Of a DNA stretch of 64,000 bases, positions 50,961-60,987 are shown piece by piece (within the stretch, counting starts at the first letter, position 1; every line of letters starts with the position of its first letter). The notes below the pieces were generated by a model. The model saw nothing but the letters and a program-made list of their open reading frames with translations, had not been told where the DNA came from and did no database searches. A program made the position numbers and the translations under genes. The stretch spans positions 25,945 through 89,944 of the forward strand of contig JACFNP010000004.1 in NCBI GenBank assembly GCA_019454835.1. The letters are read 5' to 3'. Origin of the DNA: Rubellimicrobium sp. (GTDB lineage: Bacteria > Pseudomonadota > Alphaproteobacteria > Rhodobacterales > Rhodobacteraceae).

Positions 50961-51102
50961 CCGCGTGGTGCAGCGGCGGGGCAGCATGACCGCGCCCGCA
51001 CCGGGGGTGGGCGCGGATGCGCCCGCCACAGAAACGCTCTTGGGGGGCGGGGCGGGCGCCGGTCGTGCTGCGCACGCCCGAAGGAGGAAACCTGCGGGCC
51101 GC
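50961..51102. repeat. Second repeat family, copy 1
   Basis: 142 bp that align with 62624-62754: both begin CCGCGTGGTGCARCGG, share GGGCAGCATGACC, CGCACCGGGGGTGGGCGCGG, GCGGGCGCCGGTCGTGCTG and end TGCGGGCCGC. It contains a hairpin GGGCGC-GGAT-GCGCCC. Copy 1 has an extra 10 nt or so in the middle. In both places a type A/B repeat block follows. Nothing else was recognised between gatB and the lipoprotein gene. Confidence 0.8.
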
Positions 51103-51115
51103 CGCCCGCAAATCC

Positions 51116-51320
51116 CGTCATTGCGAGGCGCAAGCCGAAGCAACCCCGACCGCTCATGCACAACATCGGGGTTGCCGCGTCGGCTTCGCCGCCTCGCAAT
51201 GACGGCGTGTTCTCGTCATTGCGAGGCGCAAGCCGAAGCAACCTCGACCGCTCACATACAACATCGGGGTTGCTTCGTCGGCTTCGCCTCCTCGCAATGA
51301 CGGGACTTCTCGCAATGACG
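51116..51320. repeat. Two type A inverted repeats plus a stray right end
   Basis: Elements at 51116-51204 and 51214-51302 in the same orientation, 9 nt apart. A lone CTCGCAATGACGG fragment (about 51308-51320) follows. They lie between gatB and the divergently oriented lipoprotein gene. Confidence 0.9.
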
Positions 51321-51505
51321 GAACGTGCCGCGCCGACGCCGCCGCCTTCGCGCAGCGCCACCCCCCCTTGCGGCGGATTCCAGCCGGTCGAAATGCCCGC
51401 GAACGGCAAGATCCTGCCGATTTTCGCGCAGATCCCCGGTTCTTCTCGACAAGATGTGCGGAAATCGTCACCCGGCAACGGTTTGCAACAACCGGAGCCA
51501 GTCTC

Positions 51506-52105
51506 TTGGCGATCCTCTCCAATGTCGGCCGTCTTGCGATGGCGTCAATTCTGGTCGCAGGCACGGCCTGCGCGCGTATCTCCGATGACCCCGCAGTTCC
51601 CGGCGTGCTGCCGGTGATGCAGTGGGACCACCGCCCGCAAAGCGTCGAATGGACCGAAGCCGCGCTCGATGCGCTCCAGACCGACGGCGTCGCGCTGCTG
51701 TCCGAGGTGCCGCGCGACATCTCGACCTGGTGCCCCGGCTATGCCGACGCCCCCGAAGAGGAACGGGCCGCCTTCTGGGCCGGGCTGCTGTCGGCCCTCG
51801 CCCGCTATGAAAGCACCTGGAACGAAGCGGCCGTCGGCGGCGGCGGGCGCTGGATCGGCCTTGTCCAGATCGCCCCCGCGACCGCGCGCGCCTATGGCTG
51901 CGCCGCCGACACCACCGCCGAACTGCAGGACGGGGCGGCGAATCTCGAATGTGCGATCCGCATCGCCGCCCGCACCGTGCCCCGCGACGGGGTCGTCGCG
52001 GCAGGCGGCGGCGGCTTTGCGGCCGACTGGGGCCCCTTCACCCATGCCGACAAGCGCGCCGCGATGGCCGAATGGGTGCGCGAGCAGGATTACTGCCAGG
52101 GCTGA
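51506..52105 (+). CDS. Lytic transglycosylase-like lipoprotein
   Basis: 199 residues with a TTG start at 51506, chosen because GGAG lies 8 nt upstream and it supplies the positively charged n-region (NVGRLAMASILVAGTAC). The later ATG at 51539 would leave an unusually short leader. The lipobox is VAGTAC, so the protein is probably lipid-anchored. The domain resembles SLT/goose-type lysozymes: catalytic Glu in ALARYESTWNEAA and the GLVQIAPATARAYGC segment. It would cut peptidoglycan. It is convergent with pepN. Confidence 0.75.
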   Translation: MAILSNVGRLAMASILVAGTACARISDDPAVPGVLPVMQWDHRPQSVEWTEAALDALQTDGVALLSEVPRDISTWCPGYADAPEEERAAFWAGLLSALARYESTWNEAAVGGGGRWIGLVQIAPATARAYGCAADTTAELQDGAANLECAIRIAARTVPRDGVVAAGGGGFAADWGPFTHADKRAAMAEWVREQDYCQG

Positions 52106-52145
52106 GGGCGCCGCCGGTGTGTGGGGGGAGCGCTTCGCCCCCCGC

Positions 52146-54701
52146 TCAGGCCAGCATCCGCGCCGCCATCTCGGCCAGATCGCGCGACAGGTCCGGCGTG
52201 GCCGCGATGCGCGACAGTTCCGCCCGCATCAGCGCCTGCCGCCCGGCATCCATGCGCCGCCAGCCGTCAAAGGCCTGCGACAGCCGCGCCGCCGTCTGCG
52301 GGTTCAGCGGGTCCAGCCGGATCAGCCAGTCGGCCAGCAGCCGGTAGCCCGCCCCGGACGCCTGATGGAACCCCGCCGGATTGCCCGGCAGCGCGCCGAA
52401 CACCGCGCGGAAGCGGTTGGGGTTCTTCATGTCGAAATCGGGCCGCGCGGCCAGGCGCCCGACCGTGGCCGCCGCCGCGCCGGGGGCGGCATGCAGCACC
52501 TGCAGGGTGAACCACTTGTCCATCACCAGCCGGTCATGCGCCCAGTCGCGCTCGAACGCGGCCAGTTCCGCGTCACCCCCGCCGGTCGCCAGCAGCGCGG
52601 ACAGCGCCGCGACCTTGTCGGTCATGTTGTCGGCGGCGGCGAACTGCGCCTGCGCCGCCTTGCCGCCATCGGCGCGGGTCAGCAGCGCCAGCGCGGCATT
52701 GGCCAGCGCCCGGCGCCCCGCGCCCGCGGCATCGGGGGCATAGGGGCCTGCGGGCGCCATCGCCGCGCGCACCTGCACCAGCAGGTCGCGCAAGCCGCCC
52801 GCGAGCGCGTCCTTCAGCCGCCCGTGCGCGGCGTGGATCGCCTCGGGGTCGGGCGTGTGGCCTGCGTCGAACAGGTCGCGGGCGGTGTCCTCTTCACCCG
52901 GCAGCGCCAGCGCCAGCGCCCGCAACGCCGGGTCGAGCGTATCGTCGCGCAGCACCTGCACCAGCGCCTGCGCATAGGCCGGATCGGGCGCGGCACCTGT
53001 CGTCAACATCCGCCGCAGGTTGTGGCGCGCCAGATCGCGGCCCGCCTGCCAGCGGTTGAACGGGTCGGTGTCATGCGCCAGCAGGAAGGCCATGCGGTCG
53101 GGGCTGTCGTCGGTTTCAAGGATGACCGGCGCCGAAAAGCCGCGCAGCACCGAGGGCACCGGCCGCGCCGCCAGCCCGGTGAAGGTGAAGCGCTGCTCGG
53201 CCTCGGTCAGCTCCAGCACCTGCGTGGGGCGCACCTCGTCTCCGTTCGGCCCGATCAGGCCCACCGCGACCGGGATCACCTGCGGCGCCTTCACGGGCTG
53301 GCCGGGGGTGGGCGGCGTGTTCTGGCGCAGGGTCAGGGTGAAGGTGCCGTTGTCCCATTCCTCGGCCACCGCTACGCGCGGCGTGCCCGCCTGCGCATAC
53401 CAGCGCGCGAACTGCGACAGGTCGCGGTCGGTGGCATCGGCAAAGACCTGCAGCCAGTCCTCGATCGTCACCGCCTGACCGTCGTGGCGGTCGAAATAGA
53501 GATCGAGCGCCTTGCGATAGCCGTCGTCGCCGACCAGCGTTTTCAGCATCCCCACCACCTCGGCGCCCTTCTCGTAGACGGTGGCGGTATAGAAGTTGTT
53601 GATCTCGACGAAACTTTCCGGGCGCACCGGATGCGCCAGCGGCCCGGCATCCTCGCGGAACTGGCGGGCGCGCAGCAGGATCGCATCCTCGATCCGCTTG
53701 ACGGCCCGCGAGCGCATGTCGCCGGTGAACGACTGGTCACGAAAGACGGTCAGCCCTTCCTTGAGGCAAAGCTGGAACCAGTCGCGGCAGGTGATCCGGT
53801 CGCCGGTCCAGTTGTGGAAATATTCATGGGCGATCACGCTCTCGATGCGTTCGTAATCGGCATCGGTCGCGGTCTCGGGGCTGGCCAGCACGAGGCGGGC
53901 GTTGAAGATGTTCAGCCCCTTGTTCTCCATCGCGCCCATGTTGAAATCGTCGACCGCGACGATGTTGAACAGGTCGAGATCGTATTCGCGCCCGTAGACC
54001 TGTTCGTCCCAGCGCATCGCACGTTTCAGCGAATCCATCGCATAGGCGGTGCGGTCCTCGTCGCCCTTGCGCACCCAGATCGCCAAGGCAACCTCGCGCC
54101 CCGAGGCGGTGGTGAAGGTGTCGCGCGTCGCCACCAGATCGCCCGCGACCAGCGCGAACAGATAGGCGGGCTTGGGCCAGGGGTCGTGCCATTCGGCCCA
54201 GCCCTCCCCCTGCGCCACCGGATTGCCGTTCGAGAGCAGCACCGGCAGGCCGGATTCGATGCGCACATGGAACGGCGCCATCACGTCGGGACGGTCGGGG
54301 TAATAGGTGATATGGCGGAAACCCTCGGCCTCGCACTGGGTGCAATACATGCCCTTCGACATGTAGATCCCCTCGAGCGCGGTATTGGCGGCGGGGGCGA
54401 TCTCGACCTCGGATTCCCACTCGAAGGCGCCTTCGGGCACCGGCAGGGTCAGGCCGCCGTCGATGATTTCGGGCGCAACCGGCCTGCCGTCGATGCGGGC
54501 GGCGATCAGGCGCAGATCCTCGCCGTGCAGGAAGAAGCGCGTGCGGTCGGCGCCGGGGGCCGGGTTCGGCGCAAAGCGGATCGCGGCGCGGACGCGGGTT
54601 GCGTCGGGCGCCAGCGCAAAGGTCAGCCGCACGTCCTCGACAAGCCAGCCGAAGGGGCGCCAGTCGGCCAGATGGATCGTCTGCGGCGCGGCATCTTTCA
54701 T
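52146..54701 (-). CDS. pepN: Aminopeptidase N (M1 metallopeptidase)
   Basis: 851 residues from the ATG at 54701; the frame is open for a further 2.5 kb upstream but only through repeats and antisense of tkt. The exopeptidase motif is GAMEN (in FNMGAMENKGLN), and the zinc site HEYFHNW with the distal Glu in CLKEGLTVFRDQ. Length and the C-terminal helical domain match bacterial PepN. It removes N-terminal residues from peptides in the cytoplasm. It is transcribed alone, divergent from tkt across a repeat array. Confidence 0.96.
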   Translation of the reverse strand: MKDAAPQTIHLADWRPFGWLVEDVRLTFALAPDATRVRAAIRFAPNPAPGADRTRFFLHGEDLRLIAARIDGRPVAPEIIDGGLTLPVPEGAFEWESEVEIAPAANTALEGIYMSKGMYCTQCEAEGFRHITYYPDRPDVMAPFHVRIESGLPVLLSNGNPVAQGEGWAEWHDPWPKPAYLFALVAGDLVATRDTFTTASGREVALAIWVRKGDEDRTAYAMDSLKRAMRWDEQVYGREYDLDLFNIVAVDDFNMGAMENKGLNIFNARLVLASPETATDADYERIESVIAHEYFHNWTGDRITCRDWFQLCLKEGLTVFRDQSFTGDMRSRAVKRIEDAILLRARQFREDAGPLAHPVRPESFVEINNFYTATVYEKGAEVVGMLKTLVGDDGYRKALDLYFDRHDGQAVTIEDWLQVFADATDRDLSQFARWYAQAGTPRVAVAEEWDNGTFTLTLRQNTPPTPGQPVKAPQVIPVAVGLIGPNGDEVRPTQVLELTEAEQRFTFTGLAARPVPSVLRGFSAPVILETDDSPDRMAFLLAHDTDPFNRWQAGRDLARHNLRRMLTTGAAPDPAYAQALVQVLRDDTLDPALRALALALPGEEDTARDLFDAGHTPDPEAIHAAHGRLKDALAGGLRDLLVQVRAAMAPAGPYAPDAAGAGRRALANAALALLTRADGGKAAQAQFAAADNMTDKVAALSALLATGGGDAELAAFERDWAHDRLVMDKWFTLQVLHAAPGAAAATVGRLAARPDFDMKNPNRFRAVFGALPGNPAGFHQASGAGYRLLADWLIRLDPLNPQTAARLSQAFDGWRRMDAGRQALMRAELSRIAATPDLSRDLAEMAARMLA

Positions 54702-54788
54702 GGCGTATCCCCCTGGGTCATGCGGTCTGTGCCAGCGGCCTAGCACGGCTCGCAAGGGGCGTGAAAGGGCATCGGCACCGGGGGGGAT

Positions 54789-55174
54789 CGTCATTGCGAA
54801 CGAAGTGAAGCAATCCACACCGGGCGCAGCCCCCGGCCCTGTGGATTGCCGCGTCGCCTTCGGCTCCTCGCAATGACGAAATGTCCCCACCGTCATTGCG
54901 AGGCGAAGCCGAAGCAACCCCGACCGCTCGCACACAACGTCGAGGTTGCTTCGTCGGCTGCGCCTCCTCGCAATGACGGCGCTCTCGTCATTGCGAACGA
55001 AGTGAAGCAATCCACACCGGGTGCGGCGCCCGGCCCTGTGGATTGCCGCGTCGGCTGCGGCTCCTCGCAATGACGGCGGGAATTCGTCATTGCGAGGCGC
55101 AAGCCGAAGCAACCTCGACCTCTCGCGCGCAACATCGAGGTTGCTTCGTCGGCTGCGCCTCCTCGCGGGTGACG
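54789..55174. repeat. Array of four inverted repeats in order B-A-B-A
   Basis: Elements at 54789-54878 (B), 54891-54978 (A), 54986-55075 (B) and 55085-55174 (A, with CGCGGGTGACG in place of CGCAATGACG at its right end). The B-A unit repeats with a period of about 197 bp. It occupies most of the gap between the divergent pepN and tkt genes. No obvious promoter was picked out in the remainder. Confidence 0.9.
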
Positions 55175-55253
55175 GGGGCACCCCCCGCGCTTGCAACCGG
55201 CCGAGGGGGTGCCTACACACCGGCAACGCCCTGCTGCCCGAAGGATGACCGAG

Positions 55254-57272
55254 ATGGACCTTTCCGCCCTCGCCGCCCGCAATCCCGAATACTGGCGGCT
55301 TGCCGCCGCGATCCGGGCGTTGACGCTCGATGCCGTCGCCGCCTCGAATTCGGGTCACGCCGGAATGCCGATCGGCATGGCCGATGTCGCCACGGTGCTG
55401 TTCGACCGCCACCTGCGCTTTGACCCTGCCGCGCCGCAGTGGCCCGACCGCGACCGCTTCATCCTGTCGGCGGGCCACGGCTCGATGCTGCTTTATTCGG
55501 TGCTGCACCTGACCGGCTATGCCGACATGACCATCGAGCAGATCCGCAACTTCCGCCAGTGGGGCGCGATCACCGCCGGGCACCCGGAATACGGCCATGT
55601 CGCGGGAGTCGAGACCACGACCGGCCCGCTGGGTCAGGGCATCGCCAATTCGGTGGGCTTCGCCATCGCCGAGGAACATCTGCGCGCCCGCTTCGGCGCG
55701 AAGGCGATGGATCACCACACCTGGGTCATGGCCGGTGACGGCTGCCTCATGGAAGGCATCAGCCACGAGGCCATCGCGCTGGCCGGGCGGCAGCGGCTCG
55801 GGCGGCTCATCGTGCTGTGGGACAACAACGGCATCACCATCGACGGGCAGGTGTCGATCGCCGACATCACCGACCAGATCGGCCGCTTCACGGCGGCGGG
55901 CTGGCACGTGCAGGCGGTGGACGGCCACGACCCCGAGGTCATCGACGCGGCGATGACGGCGGCCAAGTCCGATCCGCGCCCCTCGATGATCGCCTGCCAC
56001 ACCCATATCGGCCTCGGCCATGCCGCGCAGGATACGTCCAAGGCGCACGGCGCGCTGACCGATGCCGCGCAGAATGCCGCCGCCAAGGCCGCCTGGGGCT
56101 GGACCTCGGGCCCCTTCGACGTGCCCGCCGACATCAAGGCCCGCTGGGAGCAGATGGGCAGGCGCGGCCATGCCGCCCGCCAGGAATGGGAGGCCCGCAT
56201 GGCCACCCTGCCCCCCGCCCGCCAGCGCGCCTTCGAGGAAGCCTTCACCAGCGAGCTGCCGCGCAGCCTGACCACCCGGATGCGCGCCTTCCGCAAGCAG
56301 GCGGCGGCGGATGCGCCGAAGGTCGCCACGCGCAAGGCGTCGGAAATGGTGCTCGAGGTCATCAACAGGACGCTGCCCGAAACCATGGGCGGCTCGGCCG
56401 ACCTGACCGGATCGAACAACACCCTGACGCACGGGCTGGGCACCTTCGCCCCCGAGGACCGCAAGGGCCGCTACATCCATTACGGCATCCGCGAACACGG
56501 CATGGCCGCCGCGATGAACGGGCTGGCGCTGCATGGCGGCATCCGGCCCTACGGCGGCACCTTCTTGTGCTTCACCGACTACGCGCGGCCCGCGATGCGG
56601 CTGTCGGCGCTGATGGGGGCGCCGGTCATCTACGTGATGACCCACGACTCCATCGGCCTGGGCGAGGACGGCCCGACCCACCAGCCGGTCGAACATCTGG
56701 CCATGCTGCGCGCCACGCCCAACATGCTGGTGCTGCGCCCCGCCGACACGGTGGAAACCGCCGAGGCCTGGGAACTCGCGCTGGCGCAGCGCAACCGGCC
56801 CACCGTTCTGGCGCTGTCGCGGCAGAACCTGCCTGCGGTGCGCAGGCAGCATTCCAGCGCCAACCTTTCGGCGCGCGGCGCCTATGTGCTGGCCGAGGCC
56901 GAGGGCAGGCGGCAGGTGATCCTCATGGCCACCGGCTCGGAGGTGCAGATCGCGCTGGCGGCCCGCGACACCCTGCAGGCAGCCGGGATCGGCACCCGCG
57001 TCGTCTCGGTGCCCTCGATGGAGCTGTTCCTCGAACAGGACGAAGCCTGGCGCCGCCGCGTGCTGCCCGGCGGGCCGGTGCGCGTCGCCATCGAGGCAGG
57101 CGTCCGGCTGGGCTGGGACCGGCTGCTGACCGGCGAACGCGGGCGCGAGGCCAAGGCCGGTTTCATCGGGATGCACGGCTTCGGCGCCTCGGCGCCCGAT
57201 ACGGTGCTCTACGAGAAATTCGGCATCACCGCCGACGCCACGGTGGCGCAGGCGCGGGCGCTGCTGGGCTGA
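55254..57272 (+). CDS. tkt: Transketolase
   Basis: 672 residues from the ATG at 55254, preferred over the ATG at 55245 because AAGGA lies at proper distance from it. Thiamine-diphosphate region: [16 protein letters not shown] with downstream NNGITIDG. Other landmarks are [42 protein letters not shown] and the C-terminal TGSEVQIAL. It moves two-carbon units in the pentose phosphate and Calvin cycles. Downstream come a small membrane protein gene and gap, a common order in Rhodobacterales. Confidence 0.97.
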   Translation: MDLSALAARNPEYWRLAAAIRALTLDAVAASNSGHAGMPIGMADVATVLFDRHLRFDPAAPQWPDRDRFILSAGHGSMLLYSVLHLTGYADMTIEQIRNFRQWGAITAGHPEYGHVAGVETTTGPLGQGIANSVGFAIAEEHLRARFGAKAMDHHTWVMAGDGCLMEGISHEAIALAGRQRLGRLIVLWDNNGITIDGQVSIADITDQIGRFTAAGWHVQAVDGHDPEVIDAAMTAAKSDPRPSMIACHTHIGLGHAAQDTSKAHGALTDAAQNAAAKAAWGWTSGPFDVPADIKARWEQMGRRGHAARQEWEARMATLPPARQRAFEEAFTSELPRSLTTRMRAFRKQAAADAPKVATRKASEMVLEVINRTLPETMGGSADLTGSNNTLTHGLGTFAPEDRKGRYIHYGIREHGMAAAMNGLALHGGIRPYGGTFLCFTDYARPAMRLSALMGAPVIYVMTHDSIGLGEDGPTHQPVEHLAMLRATPNMLVLRPADTVETAEAWELALAQRNRPTVLALSRQNLPAVRRQHSSANLSARGAYVLAEAEGRRQVILMATGSEVQIALAARDTLQAAGIGTRVVSVPSMELFLEQDEAWRRRVLPGGPVRVAIEAGVRLGWDRLLTGERGREAKAGFIGMHGFGASAPDTVLYEKFGITADATVAQARALLG

Positions 57273-57293
57273 TACCGGGGGGCGGGGCCACGC

Positions 57294-57437
57294 ATGACGA
57301 CGCGCCTCGCCCTTGTCATCACGGGTATCGTCGCGGCGGCGATCATCGCCGACCTGGTGCTTGCGGGCGGCGCGGGAACGCTGGAAGTCCTGCGCCGCGG
57401 TTTCGCGCTGCTCGGCTGGCTCGCGTTCTGGCGCTGA
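57294..57437 (+). CDS. Small single-helix membrane protein between tkt and gap
   Basis: 47 residues, ATG 57294 to TGA 57437. One N-terminal membrane helix (LALVITGIVAAAIIADLVLAG) and a hydrophobic tail ending LLGWLAFWR. It starts 21 nt after the tkt stop after a G-rich stretch. I recall similar unannotated proteins at the same place in related genomes, which supports that it is real. No function known. Confidence 0.75.
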   Translation: MTTRLALVITGIVAAAIIADLVLAGGAGTLEVLRRGFALLGWLAFWR

Positions 57438-57449
57438 GCCGCGCGCCTG

Positions 57450-57477
57450 TTAGCGCTAATTATCGCGTTAGCGCTAA
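57450..57477. promoter_or_regulatory. Two tandem LacI-type operator palindromes before gap
   Basis: TTAGCGCTAA occurs at 57450-57459 and again at 57468-57477. The second copy extends to GTTAGCGCTAAC. Centres are 18 bp apart. They lie about 100 nt before the gap start. The CG-centred palindrome is typical of LacI-family regulators. It resembles the sites I associate with the central-carbon regulator CceR/PckR of alphaproteobacteria, but that link is from memory. Confidence 0.65.
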
Positions 57478-57573
57478 CAATCCCTGCCCGGCAATGTTGA
57501 CCTTTGGCCGCAAATGGCTTTGGTGACGCGCGAGGGCCGGAGCTGCCGGCCATAGTCGCATGAGGGGTCTGCC

Positions 57574-58575
<1,002 letters not shown>

Positions 58576-58582
58576 ACCTTGC

Positions 58583-58605
58583 GCGCCGGGGGGCACCCCC
58601 GGCGC
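58583..58605 (+). terminator. Strong GC hairpin after gap
   Basis: GCGCCGGGGG-GCA-CCCCCGGCGC is a perfect 10-bp stem with a 3-nt loop, starting 7 nt after the gap stop. There is no U-tract, so it may act as a Rho-assisted or stabilising 3' structure. Confidence 0.6.
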
Positions 58606-58615
58606 CCGCAAACCC

Positions 58616-58703
58616 CGTCATTGCGAGCCGCAGCCGAAGCAACCCCGACCGCTCACATACGACATCGGGGTTGCTTCGTCGGCTGCGCCTCCTCGCAATG
58701 ACG
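58616..58703. repeat. Dispersed inverted repeat, type A
   Basis: 88-bp element between the convergent gap and coaD genes. The right flank (GGAACATGCCGTTCGCGCGA) is the same outer arm seen around 25.5-25.75 kb; the matching left flank is missing here. Confidence 0.9.
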
Positions 58704-58777
58704 GAACATGCCGTTCGCGCGATTGCCTTGGGGGGCGCTCCCCCCGGCGCGGCCCCTTTCGGGCATTGCGACCCGTT

Positions 58778-59272
58778 CTACCGGCCAAGCCGGGCCAGCA
58801 GCGCCCTGCGCACCGCCGCCGGGACGAATTTCGTCACGTCGCCACCAAGCCGGGCAATTTCCTTCACCAGCTTCGACGCAATGGCCTGATAGCGGATCTC
58901 GGCCATGAGAAACACGGTCTCGATTTCCGGATCGAGGCTGCGGTTCATGCCGACCATCTGGTATTCGTATTCAAAATCCGTCACCGCCCGCAGCCCGCGC
59001 ACGATGATGCCCGCGCCCACGTCGCGCGCGCAATCGACGAGCAGGTTCTCGAACGGATGCACCACGATCTCGATGCCGGTGCGCGCCGCGATGGCGGCGG
59101 TCTCGCCTTCCAGCATCGCCACCCGTTCCTCGAGCGCGAACAGCGGCCCCTTGTCGCGGTTGATCGCCACGCCGATCACCAGCCGGTCGACCAGCGACGC
59201 GGCACGGGTGATGATGTCGAGATGGCCGTAGGTGACCGGATCGAAGGTTCCGGGATAGAGGCCCACGCGCAT
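58778..59272 (-). CDS. coaD: Phosphopantetheine adenylyltransferase
   Basis: 164 residues from the ATG at 59272 (GGAG seven bases upstream, so the ATG at 59284 is less likely). Nucleotidyltransferase signature GLYPGTFDPVTYGHLDII, then RGLRAVTDFEYEYQM with the conserved Arg and MNRSL, and SSxLVKE-like ASKLVKEIARLGGDV. It makes dephospho-CoA in coenzyme A synthesis. Transcribed alone between repeats. Confidence 0.96.
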   Translation of the reverse strand: MRVGLYPGTFDPVTYGHLDIITRAASLVDRLVIGVAINRDKGPLFALEERVAMLEGETAAIAARTGIEIVVHPFENLLVDCARDVGAGIIVRGLRAVTDFEYEYQMVGMNRSLDPEIETVFLMAEIRYQAIASKLVKEIARLGGDVTKFVPAAVRRALLARLGR

Positions 59273-59372
59273 TGCCGTCTCCATTGCCGCTGCGCGGCGC
59301 AGGCAACACCAGCGCGCCGGGCGATGCAAGGGCCGACGGGTTTGGCAGGGCGGTCGGGTGAACCGCCTGTTC

Positions 59373-59461
59373 CGTCACCCGCGAGGCGAAGCTGAAGCAA
59401 CCCCGACCGCTCACACACAACATCGGGGTTGCTTCGTCGGCTGCGCCGCCTCGCAATGACG
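59373..59461. repeat. Dispersed inverted repeat, type A, with outer arms
   Basis: The left end is the variant CGTCACCCGCGAGG; the right end is CTCGCAATGACG. Flanks (GGTCGGGTGAACCGCCTGTT and GATGCCGTGCGCCTGATTGC) are imperfectly inverted copies of the outer arms seen near 25.5 kb. It lies between coaD and the CBS gene. Confidence 0.85.
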
Positions 59462-59492
59462 GACGATGCCGTGCGCCTGATTGCCCCGGACC

Positions 59493-59927
59493 TCAGCGGC
59501 CCGCGATCATGTCCTGCATCGCGTCATGTTCCATCGCCAGTTGCGAGATGCGCGCCTTCACCACGTCGCCGATCGAGACGAGGCCCGCCAGACGGTCGCC
59601 GTCCATGACCGGCAGGTGGCGGAACCGGCCCTCGGTCATCAGCCCCATCAGATGCTCGACGCTGTCGCTGCGGGTGCAACTGGTGATCCGGCGCGTCATG
59701 ATCGAGGCGACGGGGTCGGTCAGGCAGGGCGCGCCGCGCCGCCCGACCTCGCGGACGATGTCGCGTTCGGACAGGATGCCGTCCACGCGCGCGCCGTCGG
59801 GCGAGACGACAAGGCACCCGATGCGGCGTTCCGACAGGATCGCCGCCGCCTCGGCGACGGTCGCACCCTCGGTGATGGTCAGCACGGACTGGTCGGGCTT
59901 TCCGGCAAGGATCTGGTGAACCAGCAT
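59493..59927 (-). CDS. CBS-domain protein
   Basis: 144 residues from the ATG at 59927 (GGAGGAG upstream). It is made of two CBS motifs and nothing else: VLTITEGATVAEAAAILSE to GILSERDIVREV, and DSVEHLMGLMTEGRFRHLPVM to GLVSIGDVVKARI. Stand-alone CBS pairs bind adenine nucleotides and act as energy sensors. Partner unknown. It may be transcribed with the LysR gene 53 nt upstream. Confidence 0.9.
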   Translation of the reverse strand: MLVHQILAGKPDQSVLTITEGATVAEAAAILSERRIGCLVVSPDGARVDGILSERDIVREVGRRGAPCLTDPVASIMTRRITSCTRSDSVEHLMGLMTEGRFRHLPVMDGDRLAGLVSIGDVVKARISQLAMEHDAMQDMIAGR

Positions 59928-59980
59928 CGTCTCCTCCCCTGTGTGGATGCCGCCAGCGTCACCCTGCGCCCCGGCCCCTG

Positions 59981-60898
59981 TCAAGCGTCCTGTTGGCCGA
60001 GGTGTCGGGCGGCGGCCTCGGCGCGGCGCACTTCGGCCTCGAGCCGGGCGACTTCGGCACGGATGCCCTGCACGACCAGCGCCGCCACCTTGGACAGGCG
60101 CGGCGAGCGCAGGTCCGATTCGTGGCGCACCAGATGATAGGCGCGGCGCAGCGACACCGCCCCGGTCAGCACCCGGTGCAGTTCCGGCGCGAAGGGCAGC
60201 GCGAAATCGTGGACGATACCGACGCCGCGCTGGCGCAGCATCATCATCTGCACCGTCACCGAGGTCGAGGCGAGGTCCACCCGCGCGGCGCCGATCGTGT
60301 CGAGATAGTCGAGATCGCGGTCGAAGATCATGTCGGGGATATAACCCACGAGCGGCAATGCGCGCAGCTCGGCCAGCGTCGCGGGTTCGGGCCGGTCGCG
60401 GCGCTGCGCGAGATGCAGGTGGTAGTCGGTGATCTTCTGGACCGTGACGCGCCCGGCCTCGGGCGGCGAGACGGTGACCGCCATGTCGGCCTCGCGCCGC
60501 GACAGGTTCACCACGCGCGGCAGGGCCAGAACCTGCAACTCCAGCCCCGGATGCGCGGTCTGGATCGCCGCGCAGACCTGCGGCAGCACGAAGGTCGCGC
60601 AGCCGTCCGGGGCACCGATCCTGATCTGGCCGGACAGTTCCTCCTCGCCCTGCCCGGCCTCGGCGCCGCGCGCCAGCAGGGCCTCGGCCTCGGCGACGTG
60701 ATCCATGAGCCGCAGGCCGCGTTCGGTCAGCGCGTAGCCCTGCACGCCCTTGGAAAACAGCGCCGCTCCCAGCGCATCCTCCAGCCGCGAGACGCGCCGC
60801 GACAGCGTGGCCGGGTCCAGCCGCAGCGACGGCGCGGCGGCGGTCAGGCTGCCCGCCCGCGCCACGGCCAGAAAGATGCGCAGGTCGTCCCAGTTCAT
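59981..60898 (-). CDS. LysR family transcriptional regulator
   Basis: 305 residues. N-terminal helix-turn-helix (DDLRIFLAVARAGSLTAAA, then LDPATLSRRVSRLEDALGA) and a LysR substrate-binding domain starting LSGQIRIGAPDG. Divergent from mmsA with an 89-nt spacer, so it probably controls mmsA and itself. The spacer contains an inverted repeat GCGCA-N9-TGCGC (60951-60969) that could be its site. The ligand is unknown; a metabolite of valine or inositol breakdown would fit the target. Confidence 0.9.
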   Translation of the reverse strand: MNWDDLRIFLAVARAGSLTAAAPSLRLDPATLSRRVSRLEDALGAALFSKGVQGYALTERGLRLMDHVAEAEALLARGAEAGQGEEELSGQIRIGAPDGCATFVLPQVCAAIQTAHPGLELQVLALPRVVNLSRREADMAVTVSPPEAGRVTVQKITDYHLHLAQRRDRPEPATLAELRALPLVGYIPDMIFDRDLDYLDTIGAARVDLASTSVTVQMMMLRQRGVGIVHDFALPFAPELHRVLTGAVSLRRAYHLVRHESDLRSPRLSKVAALVVQGIRAEVARLEAEVRRAEAAARHLGQQDA

Positions 60899-60987
60899 AT
60901 CGACAAATCCGCAAGGCCGGTTTGGGATACTGCCCCTGTTACGATGAAAAGCGCAAGGCTATGCTGCGCGCAACCTAGGAGGACATC

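Noticed and set aside
51669..54743. Plus-strand open frame of about 1,000 codons opposite pepN
   Set aside because: Shadow of the M1 peptidase with typical low-complexity Arg/Ala translation.
54789..55174. Regularly spaced repeats as a CRISPR array
   Set aside because: Units are 89-90 bp inverted repeats with 8-12 nt spacers, not 28-36 bp direct repeats with unique spacers, and no cas genes are present.
52146..57176. Stop-free minus-strand frame of more than 1,600 codons running through pepN, the repeat array and the antisense of tkt
   Set aside because: pepN has a clear start at 54701. The extension translates repeats and antisense sequence of a well-supported transketolase; high GC keeps stops rare.
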